The notes: generated from the sequence alone by a model not told the origin. Shown: positions 1-12,334, counted from the stretch's first letter. The stretch is DNA of 64,000 nucleotides from Macrotrachela quadricornifera (GCA_022393335.1 JAJEKB010000806.1:1-64000); one strand, 5' to 3'. Program-made: numbers and translations.

Positions 1-129
1 TAAAAAATTAGTCGTATATACAATAATAGATAACAGAATAATTTATTAAATAACAACAATGTTACACAAATTATAACAACAAGAACAACAACGAAATGAA
101 ACATTACAATACAATGAATTTGTATAAGA

Positions 130-1642
130 TTAAAGATTCATTGCTATACCTTCAATTTGTCCAAGTAAAGTTGAATGAGGGGAAAGTAATAAGTTTTTCA
201 AACGTTTACTGTAATCTAAATATTTTTTGCATTGAATTGAATTTTGTCCAGCATTAATTTTAACTATTTGACAACGTATATAATTTTCTTCTTTTCGAAG
301 ACTTTGAAGAAATATCCATAGAGATGGATGCTCACATTGGATAACAGAACTTAATCGTCGATGCCACGACTCAACTTGATTATTTGTACGCATAGATTCA
401 TTAATTGTTCTTTGGTGCATATTCCAAAGATCAATTGGAAAATTCGGTGATGCACGACCATTAGGACGACGACGCCCAATGTATGTATCTTCAAAATAAT
501 CTAATAAAGGTTCTAAAGCTTGTGGTAAATTCGAATATAATTCATCAAATGCATCACTAACATTATTAGGCTGAATAAATGCTAATGCTGCAATTTTATG
601 AACATCATAAGCAAATTTGGTATCAGTTTCATAAGTAGTTTTAAATCCAAGATCCTACAGTATACGAAAAAATAATTAATCAACGTGCAGACAAACATTG
701 CTTACTTGTACTTTTCGTAAAATATTCTTTTGAAGATGGAAAAAGCAACCTGATATTATTACAGCATCTGTTGCTGTTGTAAAAGATTGTTGAAAAGAAT
801 TGATGGTTGCTTTCTCGAAATCCATCAAAATTCTTTTTGGACGCCAAGCAGGACATAACTGCCGTAATGCAGCAATTAATCTGTCGTAAGTCCGTTGTTG
901 TTTATCTGGAAGTATGGCAAAAACTAGTGGAATTACATTTTTTCGATGAACACCATGAATGGTATATAATTGAGTAAAAATCAAAGGTGTCACCTAAAAA
1001 ATATAAAGTTTATAATTATTTCCTTCACAAAACAAATATAAGTGTAAATGATAAATATACCTTAAATGTTCCATCAACTAGTATTTCTTCTGTAGATTCT
1101 AGTATTTTCAGTTGATTAGGAGATGAAAAAATAAGTTGACGGTCAGGACCTGGTCCAGAATCAAACTGTAAGAACTGTTCATTTGTTAATGTTGTTGTTA
1201 AAACTGTTGGTATCATAGTAAAATTTTTATCTTGTGGAACTTGAGGAAAACTATTTTGCTGCCGTTGCCGTTGAATATTTCGTTTAACATATTTAAATTG
1301 TGGAAGACGAGCCACCATTTGATCAGATGCATTTGGTAAGCAATTATCAATAACATTTTGAGTACTTTCATTGGTATTAACAGCACGACTACGTATTTTA
1401 TCTTGGAACATTCTTAATTCATTATTAACAGCACTTCCCGGATGATTATGAATATCATTTTCTTGTAAAACAACAGTAAAATTAAGATCAGTATGAATTC
1501 TTGCTTTGCATTTTATTGTTCTGGAATATTCGCATTTCCAGTAGGTTTTTTTTTCGGTAGTTCTATCAATTGTATAATTGAAGCCTTTTAATATTAATAA
1601 TGGTTTGTTTCTTTCAGTAGTTGCTATTGTAATGGAAGACAT
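130..1642 (-). CDS. FLYWCH zinc finger / MULE-type transposase protein, 3 exons
   Basis: Three exons, 1642-1061, 993-706 and 654-130, join in frame through two GT-AG introns (66 and 51 bp) to give 464 residues. The N-terminal part has a FLYWCH-type zinc finger (YWKCEY, then IKCKAR, then HNH). The middle has a MULE transposase core: a first Asp in ILVDGTFK and a second in ILMDFEKA; a likely third acidic residue sits in NNQVESWHRRL. The ATG was chosen because it opens the frame just before the finger and no upstream exon is visible. Such proteins are either Mutator-like transposases or domesticated derivatives. No terminal inverted repeats or target duplications were found around it, so its status is open. 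All three acidic residues and both introns look undamaged, which suggests a gene under selection or a young copy. Confidence 0.8.
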
Positions 1643-1884
1643 GATATGAAAAGTATCAAGTGAATTTCCATCCTTTTTGTCAAAACAGCGACATATTTTA
1701 TTTAATTAACCAAATTAACTAATTCAAAAATCAATTTTTTGTTCCATTTAATTATCTATGTTCCTTTTTTTTAAATCTTTTTCTAAACCAAATTAGATTT
1801 ACATTTATCTTATTTAGTTGTATGAAGTTAATCAAAGCAAAAATGACATAATTGTTTTATCTTTTCATAGTCAATGATAATCTT

Positions 1885-1976
1885 GCGACTAATTGTCGTA
1901 GCGACCAATTGTCGTTACGCCCAATTGACTACGCCTAATTGTCGTTCGACTAATTGTCGTTCGACCAATTGTCGCT
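1885..1976. repeat. Short degenerate tandem repeat with near-palindromic units
   Basis: About six copies of a 15-17 bp unit based on CGACYAATTGTCGT. Each unit is nearly its own reverse complement around AATT. It lies 240 bp upstream of the FLYWCH/MULE start codon, on the promoter side of that gene. It could be a minisatellite or a cluster of protein-binding sites; nothing in the sequence decides this. Confidence 0.7.
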
Positions 1977-1985
1977 CTCCCACGA

Positions 1986-3270
1986 GAAAGAAAATAGAAT
2001 CAATTTTAAATTTTTATTATGAAAAATTTATCAAATTTTTCTCAGTTTAAAAATGAAGTCACATTTTATAGAGGTCGTCATATAAATATCAATATTGAAA
2101 TTAAGGATATACTTTTTTTTCTTACTATTATGATTTCTTATTGCGAATAATTGAATACATAAAACTGACTCTGAGAGAATAAAATCATTTAATGGAATAG
2201 TATTGGTTACTAATAATTCGTCTTTATTTTTTGCTACTTTGTTCACTTTCACAATTATTCAAATGTAGATGACATATTATTTGGCCGAAATTTTCAATTT
2301 CGCTAACGAGAAATATTAATAAAGTAATTATTTCAATATATAACTATAAATTTTATTTATATCTCAAAAATATATTATTGATACCTCTAGTGTATTAATA
2401 TGAAGAACAATTCTATGATAAAAATATTTATAAACATTGGTATTAAATGTATATATATACCAAGATACTAAATATCGACAAGATTAGAATTAGAACCTTG
2501 AAGATCAAGATTGTCGTATTTAAGAAAATAGAGCAGATATCTCATTTTAATCTATAAATATCAATTATCATTTATATTAATATAAATGGAATTATCTTAG
2601 AAGTATAAATAACTTATAGACTAATCTCATAATTATTTGTCAACATATTTAAACTATAAAAATTCTTGGTTTAATATTTTCTAATGTATTCTACCCCAGA
2701 ATTAGTGTTGAAATAAAATAGAACCATATTTGTCTAATAACTGCGCTACGTTCAATTTTTCTCACTATCACAAGTGTAAACAATCTCATGAACAAACCTT
2801 CTTTACATTCATATTTTCACCAATATTTTTTGAATTATAAATATTTAGTCAATCATTAAAACAAACATATTACTTTGATTAAACTGATCGTTTTCACTGA
2901 TGGTTTTTACCTAAAATTCTCAAATTTCTCAGCGAAATATTTTTCTTAAAGAAATTATAAAACTCGCTCTAGTCATTGTTTATATTCTCGAATAAAATTA
3001 TTATATCATGCTTCATATCTATCGATAAATCCATTAGTTGTTTTTCATTTCGAGTATAAGATATTGATTTAACACGCAATCAAATATAACAAACTAGAAG
3101 TGTTTTTAGCACGAATGACTTTTGAATTTGTGGATGACTTGCCACAACATACTCTTGATTAAAAGAAATATATTCACATATACATAAAATGTTTATTTGA
3201 AGTTAAACTTATAAAAGGAAAACATCGATATCAATGTGATAATATAGATAACTGAACACCAACAATCAGG
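1986..3270. other. AT-rich intergenic DNA, no gene seen
   Basis: Only short unsupported open frames. No family signature, RNA gene or strong repeat was recognised. Confidence 0.5.
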
Positions 3271-4070
3271 ATATGGGCACGGCCAACCATCGATTCCCTT
3301 CGTTGGAGAAGGTTTAAAATCAGTAAAATGCAAAAAAAAATTGATTACATAGAGTATCATCTAGAAATGTTATTAAGTTTCTTCGGTATTCCGAGTTACA
3401 CAACCGACATAGAAAACTAATATCATTTGTCTTTCTTACGAGTTTAAAAACACAAATAATTACGAAATATCACTGTTTTTTCATTTTTGAACCTTTCATT
3501 TTTGTCAAAATAATGAATGAAATTTTCAATGAAATTTCTAAAAGAAGATGAACATGAACTAATCGATTTATAGAAAATAATATTCTTAATCGCTGCAGAA
3601 TAAAAAAAAAGTTAGATTTCATCGTTAAAATTATCATAAAAATAGCACTAAACTGTCTTCTGTGGGAAAAGAGAAAATTGATGAAATTCCGTAACGATCA
3701 GCCCTTTAAGTTGCCTTATTCGAAGGGATTGTCTTATAGCGAAAACGACATGATATTCTAAGAGTTTGTGAAAAACCGAGCAACTTTTGTATAGAACGTT
3801 CATTTATGAGTAGCTTAGTTTCGTAGAAAAATGCTAAAATCTGAGTCATCCCCAAAAATTTTGTCCAGTTTTTGAAATTCCGTAACGAACGATATGTTTC
3901 AAATAACTTCGCGATGACTCGTGGTAATTCAATGAAATTTTTATTGCTGATAGAACTAGTTTATCTCTATATATGCCCAAATTTTCAGAAGTATTTCTCC
4001 TGTTGTTGAGGAAATATTTATCTCACAAGTCGAAAAAATGAAATTCCGTAACGCTTGGCCGTGCCGATAT
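3271..4070. mobile_element. Non-autonomous DNA transposon (MITE-like), 0.8 kb
   Basis: The two ends are inverted copies: ATATGGGCACGGCCAA at 3271-3286 against TTGGCCGTGCCGATAT at 4055-4070, one mismatch in 16. The ATAT at each border could include a TA target duplication, as in Tc1/mariner-type elements. Inside are three direct copies of GAAATTCCGTAACG (near 3682, 3876 and 4040), the last abutting the right terminal repeat. There is no transposase frame, so the element would depend on a transposase supplied elsewhere. The superfamily assignment is inference. Confidence 0.6.
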
Positions 4071-4505
4071 ATAATTCCTCAATCAGCATCATAATATATA
4101 CTTTCTACTTCGAGACCAATAATATCATTTGCAAATTACCTAATAAATCAGGAGAAAGATTAGAAATAACATAACGAACTGTTTAATTTCGTTAATATAG
4201 TGATGATTTAGTTGACAAAACTAATAAAACGTTTTTTTATATGACTGGAAATTTTATTATTGTAGTTATAACTATCAGTATAACATCCGATACTGTATAT
4301 AAAATTTGATATGCATAAAATAATAAAATCACGTCTTTTAGATTTATTGAGAAATTATTTTAATAGAAAAAGAACGAATATGAATATGAAAATAAATTAT
4401 AGCATTATTCAATATAAAGTCTAAAATAATTCTTTGAAAAGTTTAATGTATACAAAAATAGATTAATGAATGATAATTAGGCGCCAATTAGATCATATAC
4501 TCTGA

Positions 4506-5086
4506 ATGATTACAACAACAAGCTGGATGTCACAACCATCTAATGTTGTCTATCCAAATTTGAACACTACAAATACGGCTCCTATTCATCAAAGACCAAA
4601 CAGTGAACAACAACCTGTAGTGTATACACAACCATATGATGTTAATCATCCAATAGTTGTTTGTGTACCAGGACAACTTGAAAATAGGAATTTTACAAAG
4701 GAACCAATTGTAACAACTTGTAAATGAAATAGAAAATTAAAAAAATTAATTTTTATATAAAATTTTTTTATTTATAAGTTCATATTGTCATCAAATAATG
4801 ACGACACGGACTGAGGACGAAATTGGTACTTTCGCTTGGGTAGTAACTATATTATTGTATTTTGTTATATAAATATTTTTTCTTATTTATAATTAAAATG
4901 GTTATTATACACTTATAATTTTTAGTCGGTTTTGGAACTTTCTGGTCCATCTATCGAGTTGTGTCAAAGATAAAGTAAGTTTTTATATTTATTTATTGAA
5001 TATCATAAAACTTTTCTTTCTTATAATAGGTCCATTTCTGTTCAATATATAATCGTCCTATAGGAACTTACAAAATATTAAAATAG
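4506..5086 (+). CDS. LITAF-domain (SIMPLE-like) protein, possibly decaying
   Basis: Four exons give about 132 residues: 4506-4719, 4778-4856, 4926-4974 and 5030-5086. A proline- and asparagine-rich N-terminus is followed by a LITAF domain: EPIVTTC-SYC (first zinc knuckle), GTFAWVVTILF (membrane-associated helix), then SSCVKDKVHFC and a C-terminal PIGTYK. LITAF proteins are zinc-binding monotopic proteins of late endosome or lysosome membranes. Two oddities. The first intron joins in frame only if it ends in AA rather than AG; the adjacent AG shifts the frame into a stop. And the second knuckle reads HFCSIY where the family has a second Cys. Introns 2 and 3 are canonical. It may be a recently damaged copy. 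Family identity rests on the order and spacing of the motifs. Confidence 0.6.
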
Positions 5087-5774
5087 ACAATAAACTATGC
5101 ATATTATTTTAATTTTATCTCAAAAAGATTAGAAACGACAAAACATCATTCTATAAATAATTTGTCAATAAGTAAATAATAAAGGATTAATTTATATCCA
5201 AAGACATTTTTTGATAAAAGGAGTAAGAACGAAAGAACGAATAAAAGTTAGAAATAAATCTATATAATATGACATTCTTAAAAATATTTTATTTGAACGA
5301 CTATAAACATATATAATGCAAAACGGAAGTTTTTAAGATGATGATGATGATTCTCAAGAATATGAAATAGTAGTACATGATTGAACTTCAACGAATTATG
5401 ATAATGATAATGATAAAATGGGCAAATGACCGTATCGATGAACAAAATTAACATTTAAATTGTGGTTAAAACTATATCAATATACAATGATATTTATCTC
5501 CATGTTTTAGCATCATATTAATTATGTTAAAATACATATACAATATTCTATCAATACATTGAATAATTATTACTTTATCTGAAAAAGTATTTCTAAATTT
5601 TATTAAATTTTTCTGTATAAAGAAAAATATTTATGCAAAAATAAAACCAAATACCAAATACATAATGTATTCATTCTCTTTCTTGACTTCCCTAATTCAT
5701 AATAACAACAAAAAATAATAATAATAAACACAATAAATAAACTAGACCTCCACTCGAATCAAGTTCGAGTTGAA
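5087..5774. other. Intergenic DNA, no gene seen
   Basis: AT-rich sequence with GAT-rich short runs near 5338-5415. No coding or RNA feature was recognised. Confidence 0.5.
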
Positions 5775-6440
5775 AAGGTGGCTGACTGCAGAGCCCGAAC
5801 TGTATCTAAATATGCTTCTATACTACATCTGTTAGTTTTAAACTTAAACTTGCATAAAGGAAATCATATCGAATTTTGATTGAGTTTAGATCTATTGACT
5901 CAGCTGAATAATGAGTGATAATTAATCTGAATCATCTATTACCATATAAGGAAATTTTCAGCTGTTCATTATCTTCTATCACATTTCATTTGTAAAAGCC
6001 ATTCTCAGTTTGTCTTGGCTGTTCGAGACTCCTTCATGGATGAATTTAAGTCATACAAGAGATAATTAAAGTATATATGCATATTGCATCTAATATGCCA
6101 ATGGTCATTCAAAGATTGAGTCATATATAACCATAAAAGGAAATTAGCAGCTGTTAATTATGTTTTTTTTCTTCTCTTATATCTCCCGAATGAAATCAAA
6201 TTTTGAAAAACGGATTTCAGATGTGTACTCAGCTCACTCTCACGAATCTAGTAGTCTTTTTGTTGATTTAAAATGATGGACAGATGCTGAGAACGAAGGG
6301 CTGACTTAAATCGTGACTCATGCGTCGAGAAGGAAAAGAAGAAGAAGAAGAAGAAGAAGAAGAAGAAGAATTTATCATGACAACTAAGCATACTAAAAGC
6401 AATAATGTGGCTTTCTGCACTTCGTGCAGTCAGCCACCTT
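5775..6440. mobile_element. MITE with 16-bp inverted termini
   Basis: AAGGTGGCTGACTGCA at 5775-5790 is matched by its exact reverse complement at 6425-6440. Inside, a block around 5941-5970 (AAGGAAATT followed by AGCTGTT) recurs near 6131-6160, and a GAA microsatellite lies at about 6337-6370. No open frame encodes a transposase. No clear target duplication could be fixed, so the superfamily is unknown. Confidence 0.65.
6340..6370. repeat. GAA trinucleotide microsatellite
   Basis: About ten uninterrupted GAA units inside the 5775-6440 element. Confidence 0.85.
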
Positions 6441-7209
6441 AAATAAAAATAAATGTTTATCCCAAAGAGTTTGTTTTTTTTTATATCATTAGATTATCAA
6501 TTCATTATACAACTGAAACAGCAGCTTTATGAGGTATATCTTCAATTGAAAGAATAAGGTCATTATAAAAATCTTGTTAGTATCATTTAAATGTTTACGA
6601 TCACCTTAAACAATAAATAATTATTATTTAAAAATTAAAATAAAATTAAACAAACCATGAAATATCCATTCACCACGACAATGATCATGACCTATATCTG
6701 TTGTATCAGGTTCAGCAGACCATGCTTTTGGTAATGGAATTGTTTCATTATGTAATTGATATACATCATGATATTTTTGATATTGTAGACCAATAAAATC
6801 ATATTTAAGTCGAAAAGAAGATTGATCTTCCAATGCACTAAATAAAAAAAAACAAATGTTTGTTTTTTGCTTCGTTATTTTATTACCCAAAAAACCATGT
6901 TTCAATATCTTTCATTGTTGTTGAACCTAATTTAAATTCTTTTGATTTTGATGTATGTGGTATATTAACATAAAGAAATTCTTAAGGATGATCATGAATA
7001 AATGCTACATTACGTGAATGCATTTCAATTGTTGATACATAATCTTTACCAATACCATTTATAACATATTCATATTTAAGTAAAGCATTTCGTATATTTT
7101 CTAATAGTTATGAATAAAGAACAAAAGTTAATAAATATAATCAGAAAAGAAAAATATATTTTAAAAATGTACTAGTAAAAATAAATGGTATAGTTAAATA
7201 ACCTGCACT

Positions 7210-7217
7210 AGTACGAT
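7210..7217. repeat. Left 8-bp target-site duplication of the hAT element
   Basis: AGTACGAT, repeated exactly at 11250-11257 on the far side of the element. Confidence 0.9.
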
Positions 7218-10200
7218 CAGACCCGTAGCCAGAAATTTTTTGAGGGGGGGGCTAAACTTATCTCTTGGCGTAAGTACTATGTTGTATTGAGCGTAGAAAG
7301 CACGGATACTATTCGCAAAATTGTTCTAGCGAACTTTGCTCATCCTATATCATAAATGATACGTCTTGTATCATATTTAGCTAGAATATTTCAATAGAAA
7401 ACTTTTCACTGATATGGTCCATCTTGTTTCACAAAAAAGAAATTACGCGAAATTTTCCTGTAAGCAACAACAAAAACAAATAGAATATATATGAGACATT
7501 AATAGAGTTCGAGTGAGATCGTTTGAGCGCTAGTCAGTAAGTTGAATGCGTCGCTTTTTTTTTGCAAACTCATCAACAATCTTTTCTGGATCAAGTTTGT
7601 TCGTAATTGTTTTATGAATGTTGAGCAGTGCCAATGAGCTTAATCGTTCGTCAGCCATGCTGTTTCGAAGGAAAGTTTTTACCAGTTTCAGCACTGAGAA
7701 AGAACGTTCAGCATTCGCGATCGAAACTGGAAGAATTGCATATATTTCCAAGAGTTGAACAATATTGGGAAAGAACATAGATTGCGGTCCAAGCACCTTA
7801 AGAACATCTGCGATGATAGTCGGTGGATTGCTGCTATTGGCGCGCCAATATTGTTGCCACATACAAAATTCCGCCTCGAGTACCAGCATGTCGCCAGTTG
7901 GTAAATCATTTGAATATAGTTCAAATGAATCTTTGATTGCGGTGAAAGCGATTTTCACTACCTAGATAATAAAGATCTTAGTCATAAATTCTTTAAAAAA
8001 GACAAATGTATCGGAAACATTTGTTCTTTCAACTCTAAGATAAGAAAGTTAACTTTTTTCGATACACAACCAAATTCTTTACACTTTTCACTGAACAAAA
8101 TCTGTGTTTAAGAAGCAACGTTTCGCTTACCTCGACTGGAAGCAATAAGCATAATCTGATGGCGACCATTTGATGATTTGAAAAGCGAATACCAAGTTGG
8201 TCGAGGATGTTCGAAAGCAAAGTGTCAAAGACGTTATCGAAAATCTCTCGGGACGTCTTATTCGCTCGATTACGACGTGCACGAGGTGTTGATGAAATAT
8301 TGTGTTCGGCAAGAAATGTAGTGAGGTCGATGAAAAGCTTATCTTGAATTGAAGTATCGTATCGTAGCTCACTGAGATAAATTGTAAGTTGCTCGACACC
8401 CTTGTAGCACGAAACTAAGTCGATTGTTGGAGCTTGAAGTTGTTCGGAATAAGGTTTCGTGAAGGCAAATACATGAGCAACAATAATCAGCACAATAGCG
8501 AATTCGACATCCGTAATCAAGAGAAGATAGGCTCGAGCATTAGTACGCGTGTCGCTGTCACCTGTATCTTCAAGGTGCTCGAGAGAAGCAATCACAGCAC
8601 CGAATAGCTGCCGAAAAACAAGTACCGATGTGTGCTTTTCGACCCATCGAGTGTCACAAAGTTTTAGAAGTGTTCGTCGACGCACTTCTTCACTAGTTGT
8701 TGCTTCTACTGCTGCCTGAAATAAAACAAAATAGTTCTTTGACATTAAGTTGAGGCCATTTTATCTCATTAACAACGATAGTCTTCTTATTAATATCCAA
8801 CTTTTTAAATAAAACTTGCAAGGAATGTAAATCTCATTAATTGTATTCAACAATATGTTTAAATTTTTCTGGCTCTTTTTGATTTCTCTCGTTTTAATTA
8901 CTCATTCAATTGTCTCGGTGCATTCATCTTCGTCAATTATATATCACAAAATGTAAAGGAGAGATCTACTATGTGACATAGGATATTACTATTGAACAGG
9001 CTCACTTGATGATTATTTGTCTTATTAATGAATCCGAAACTCTTTTTGAAAAAGTTTATAGTCATAACTATTTATAACTTAAGTTATAGCTGTTCTCGAA
9101 CGAGAGTTTTGAGTTGAAAAAATTAGAGTTATAACTAACTATAACTTAAAATATCTCTCAGTTGTGGGCGCCTTGTGTGACTCTTTTTCTTAATTTCACT
9201 ATATTGTATATTCGATTTTGATATAAGATTAGATGAAAATTGCTTTTTAGCTTACTTTGAAGAGATGTTTGCGTTTTGATGATTCATTAAAGAAACTGAT
9301 AATTTTCGTCAAGATAACAAAGAAATTTTGTACTACGTCCAGCCTACAACAATGTCGAATGACTAAATCCAATGAATGTGATGCGCAGTGAATATACATG
9401 GCACGTGGAATTTTATCTTGAATAATCTTCTGAACACCACCTTTATTTCCCGACATGGTATTCGCTCCATCATATCCTTGGCCTTCAAAAAAAAATAAAT
9501 TTCAATAGGCTAGTTTCGTAAAATGAAAATAAATATCTTACCACGAATCTTCGTGATGTTCAAGCCAATTGAGCGCAAGAACTCAAGTATTACGCAAGAA
9601 ATTCCTGGTGCTGTCAAGTCGGATAATGGCTTGAAGCCAACAAAGACTTCTTTTATCTCAATTGAATTTGTTTTTGAGAGAAAGCGAATCGTAAGAGATA
9701 GCTGTTGGAGACCACTAACGTCAGTGGTTTCATCAGCTATTATTGAAAAGAACTTATCGCCCTCAATTAATTCACGAAGTAGTTCATTGCGTACTAAACA
9801 TGCAGCTATTGAAATCAATTCGTTCTGAATCATAGGCGATAAATACGTCGCATTCTTGGCACACCGATTAAGATGTCTCTCAAGAGCAGTATCACCAGCT
9901 TCAATCCGAAATTGGATTAGGCTCCGAAAGTTGCCTTGACTCTTGTTATCTTCATCTGGGAGACCATCATCATCATCGCCTCGTAGAGCCAAATTTTGCT
10001 TCGCCAAAAACAATAGGCAGCGTACAATTCCTACTAGAACCGTTCGATTTTCGAGTTGTTGTTGTTTCTCGGCGCTACATAGCAACCTATCAATGTCCTT
10101 TGATGGATTATTGTATCGAGCAAGGAATTCATTGGCTTGAGTGGCGGAGTCGAGATGATACTTGGTCTTTTCATGAATTTTAAGATAAGTGATAGCATCC

Positions 10201-11249
10201 TTAAGCGAGCGAAGCGGCTTAGTCACCAACTGTCCAAGCACAGTCCGAGCGTGATCCGATGATGAGCAAATTCGGCCAAAAATAACACAATATCGGCAAA
10301 ATACACCCTCAAACTTGTATGAGTACGACAACCAAATGTATTTTAGCAACCAGTCTTGCACACATACGGATCTTTTTTGTTCATTGATAGTGATCATTGG
10401 AAATTTAAACGAAGCCGATGGAACACAATGTTCTGTCAGCATTTCGTAGGCACGTGGAGGATCACGCTAGGAGATCTCTTTGCCAATGTAAAGTCCCACA
10501 TCCTAAATATAGCAAAATCTTTAAAACAAAAAACTACACAAGAATAAAACTCACATTTTTCTTGAACTGCAAATCAAGATCAACTGACGAGCTGATACTA
10601 GTAATCATTTGCATATTGGACGGAGTGATGTTACCTATATTATTGTTCTCCTGCTCTTGTTGTGGTTGACTTTCATCGTGAATTAATGACGCAGGTGACG
10701 AACAGATATTAACTGGTGGCGAGTCATTCGTAGTAACCGATTCCGCATTGGTAACTTCAGCATTATTCATGTCTTGTAGTCGTTGACGTTTCTCAACACG
10801 TGCAAAGAGGTCACGTAAAAGGCTTGTTCGTTTTTTCTCACTCATCTTCGATATGAACGGTGTGTGCACAGTTGTCACATCATCAATATATATATACAAA
10901 GGCACAATAGAAAAAAAATCTATTGGTTAATAAGCCTTAGTAGCCAATAGATTTGTTTTCTATTGTGTCTTTGTATATACATATATCGATGACGTGATTA
11001 AACGGCACATGTACCGAAGCAGCTATAAAGCATCAACTGTACAATGATCGCTATTCATTTGTCCATACATTTGAACTAGTGATAACAAATCGGATAGATA
11101 GTGTCGCACATTACAAGGAGATGACAAAGAAAACACAGTTCTACTTCCACTAATAAATTTCACTTCCAGCGCCAACTTCTGAAATGTCTATTCAAAAACT
11201 GAGGGGGGGGGCTAAAGCCCCATCAGCCACCCCCTTCCCTACGGCCCTG
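7218..11249. mobile_element. Complete hAT DNA transposon, 4,032 bp
   Basis: The element begins CAGACCCGTAGC and ends GCTACGGCCCTG-like (CTACGGCCCTG), giving imperfect short terminal inverted repeats typical of hAT. It is flanked by a perfect 8-bp duplication, AGTACGAT. Both ends also carry a subterminal G-run (TGAGGGGGGGGGCTAAA on the right, a near-identical run on the left). It encodes a five-exon hAT transposase on the minus strand. The insertion sits inside a decaying host gene. The perfect target duplication argues for a fairly recent insertion, although the transposase has one nonsense codon. Confidence 0.93.
7530..10845 (-). pseudogene. hAT transposase (TTF zinc finger, DUF4371, hAT dimerisation), one nonsense codon
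   Basis: Five exons, 10845-10555, 10502-9542, 9482-9256, 8715-8131 and 7961-7530, total 2,496 nt in one continuous frame (831 codons). Exon 2 opens with a TTF-type zinc finger region (WLSYSYKFEGVFCRYC) and runs into the catalytic core (FFSIIADETTDVSG). Exon 3 carries GYDGANTMSG and IHCASHSLDLVI; exon 4 has LCDTRWVEKH. The last exon is the C-terminal dimerisation region (ANAERSFSVLKLVKTFLRNSM). The frame is spoiled only by a TAG at 10467-10469, about codon 109. This resembles the ZMYM/'52 kDa repressor' type of hAT transposase. Intron 3 is long (540 bp). As it stands the copy could make a full protein only by read-through or skipping. Confidence 0.85.
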
Positions 11250-11257
11250 AGTACGAT
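11250..11257. repeat. Right 8-bp target-site duplication of the hAT element
   Basis: AGTACGAT, an exact copy of 7210-7217. Confidence 0.9.
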
Positions 11258-11509
11258 CGAGATTTTTTAATAATGTTCGATTATCGAAAACTAATATCCC
11301 AATCAGCTGAAATTGTTGTTCCATGTTCAGGAAAATCTTTAAATTCAGAATCCCCAACTGGTGTACCACATGTTCGTTTTATTGATTGTGGTTCATTAAC
11401 TAAATCGAAATATCGAGCTGTACGATCATTTAAAACACTTGATAAAGCCATAATATATCAAATTTATTTTTTTTTAGTCTAAAAAAATTATATAATCTCT
11501 ATACTGAGT

Positions 11510-12334
11510 CCTTCATAAAAATTTTCAATAACTTTTCGTACATCATATTTTGTTTTTTTTTGGTCCTTGACACATCCATTCACCTTGAATTTCATCATCA
11601 CCATATTTTAAACCATCTTTTTATTCACATTGTCATCCAATTGGTAAATCAGTAATCATACCACGACGAACTTTACTACATGTATCTTTACCTTGAAAAT
11701 AAAAATTTTATATTAAATTTTGCTTTTGGTTCATTTGCAATTGATATCCATTGAATAATATCATTTGTTTTTGTTGTATCTAATGGAAAATATTCACATT
11801 GATCAGATTTTGATGAAATAGTAACTTGAACAGTTTGTTCATATGGATTAAATGAATATGATATATCATTTCGATTAATAATCGATAATGGAAGAGATTC
11901 TTTTGACAAATGTGATGTAAAAAATGCATCTGTTGGAGATAATTCAATTGATGTAACATTAATAGGACCAATAGCATTTACAACTGAAGAATAATAATTA
12001 ATAGCATCAGGAAATAATGAAGTAATTGATAATGGAATTGTTAAATAACCAGCACAAGATGTATCAGGATTTATTAAAAGTTTATAATCGGAAGTAACAC
12101 TATGAAGAAAAATAAATAAATATTTATTATAAAAAAAATATTCAAAAAAAAAACTTACAAATAAGTTTCAATTGCTCGATAATCACTCGATGAAAGTACA
12201 TCGCCTGGTTTTACATCCCAATCATGAGATACTTTTAAATTATCTGATGGTGTTGATAATTTAATAAAATTTCCTGTAGTTTTTCATTTAATAGATTCAT
12301 TTGCTCGAGTATCAAAATCAAAAAATTTAGCCAT
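11510..12334 (-). pseudogene. Decayed gene of unknown family, copy A
   Basis: Starts at ATG 12334 (MAKFFDFDTRANESIK). An intron of about 60 bp follows YRAIETYL. The second exon is long and open (TSCAGYLTIPLSITSLFPDA through DIIQWISIANEPK). A last part reads KDTCSKVRRGMITDLPIG, then stop, QCE, stop, KDGLKYGDDEIQGEWMCQGP. In-frame stops lie at codon 17 (TGA at 12284-12286) and twice near the end. Two of the three are TGA at places where Trp would fit. It is homologous to copy B just downstream, so the pair arose by tandem duplication. No known domain was recognised; there is no signal peptide. Confidence 0.6.

Larger units (their letters stand above)
6630..11452 (-). pseudogene. Decayed gene of unknown family, copy B, split by the hAT element
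   Basis: With the hAT insertion left out, the minus strand carries a decayed coding sequence starting at ATG 11452 (MALSSVLNDRTARYFDL). The frame is lost just before the insertion: DISF is followed by a stop, while DNRTLLKNLD continues in another frame. It resumes on the other side with SAGYLTIP, then KYEYVINGIGKDYVSTIEM, another in-frame stop, and ends near SAEPDTTDIGHDHCRGEWIFHG. It resembles the adjacent copy A in several blocks: FFDF/YFDL, DWDV/DWDI, SAGYLTIP/CAGYLTIP and GEW near the end. No known family was recognised. Damage: one frameshift, at least one stop, and the insertion. Confidence 0.65.

Noticed and set aside
2031..2252. Open frame of 73 codons, minus strand
   Set aside because: Low-complexity AT-rich translation, no family features or splice context.
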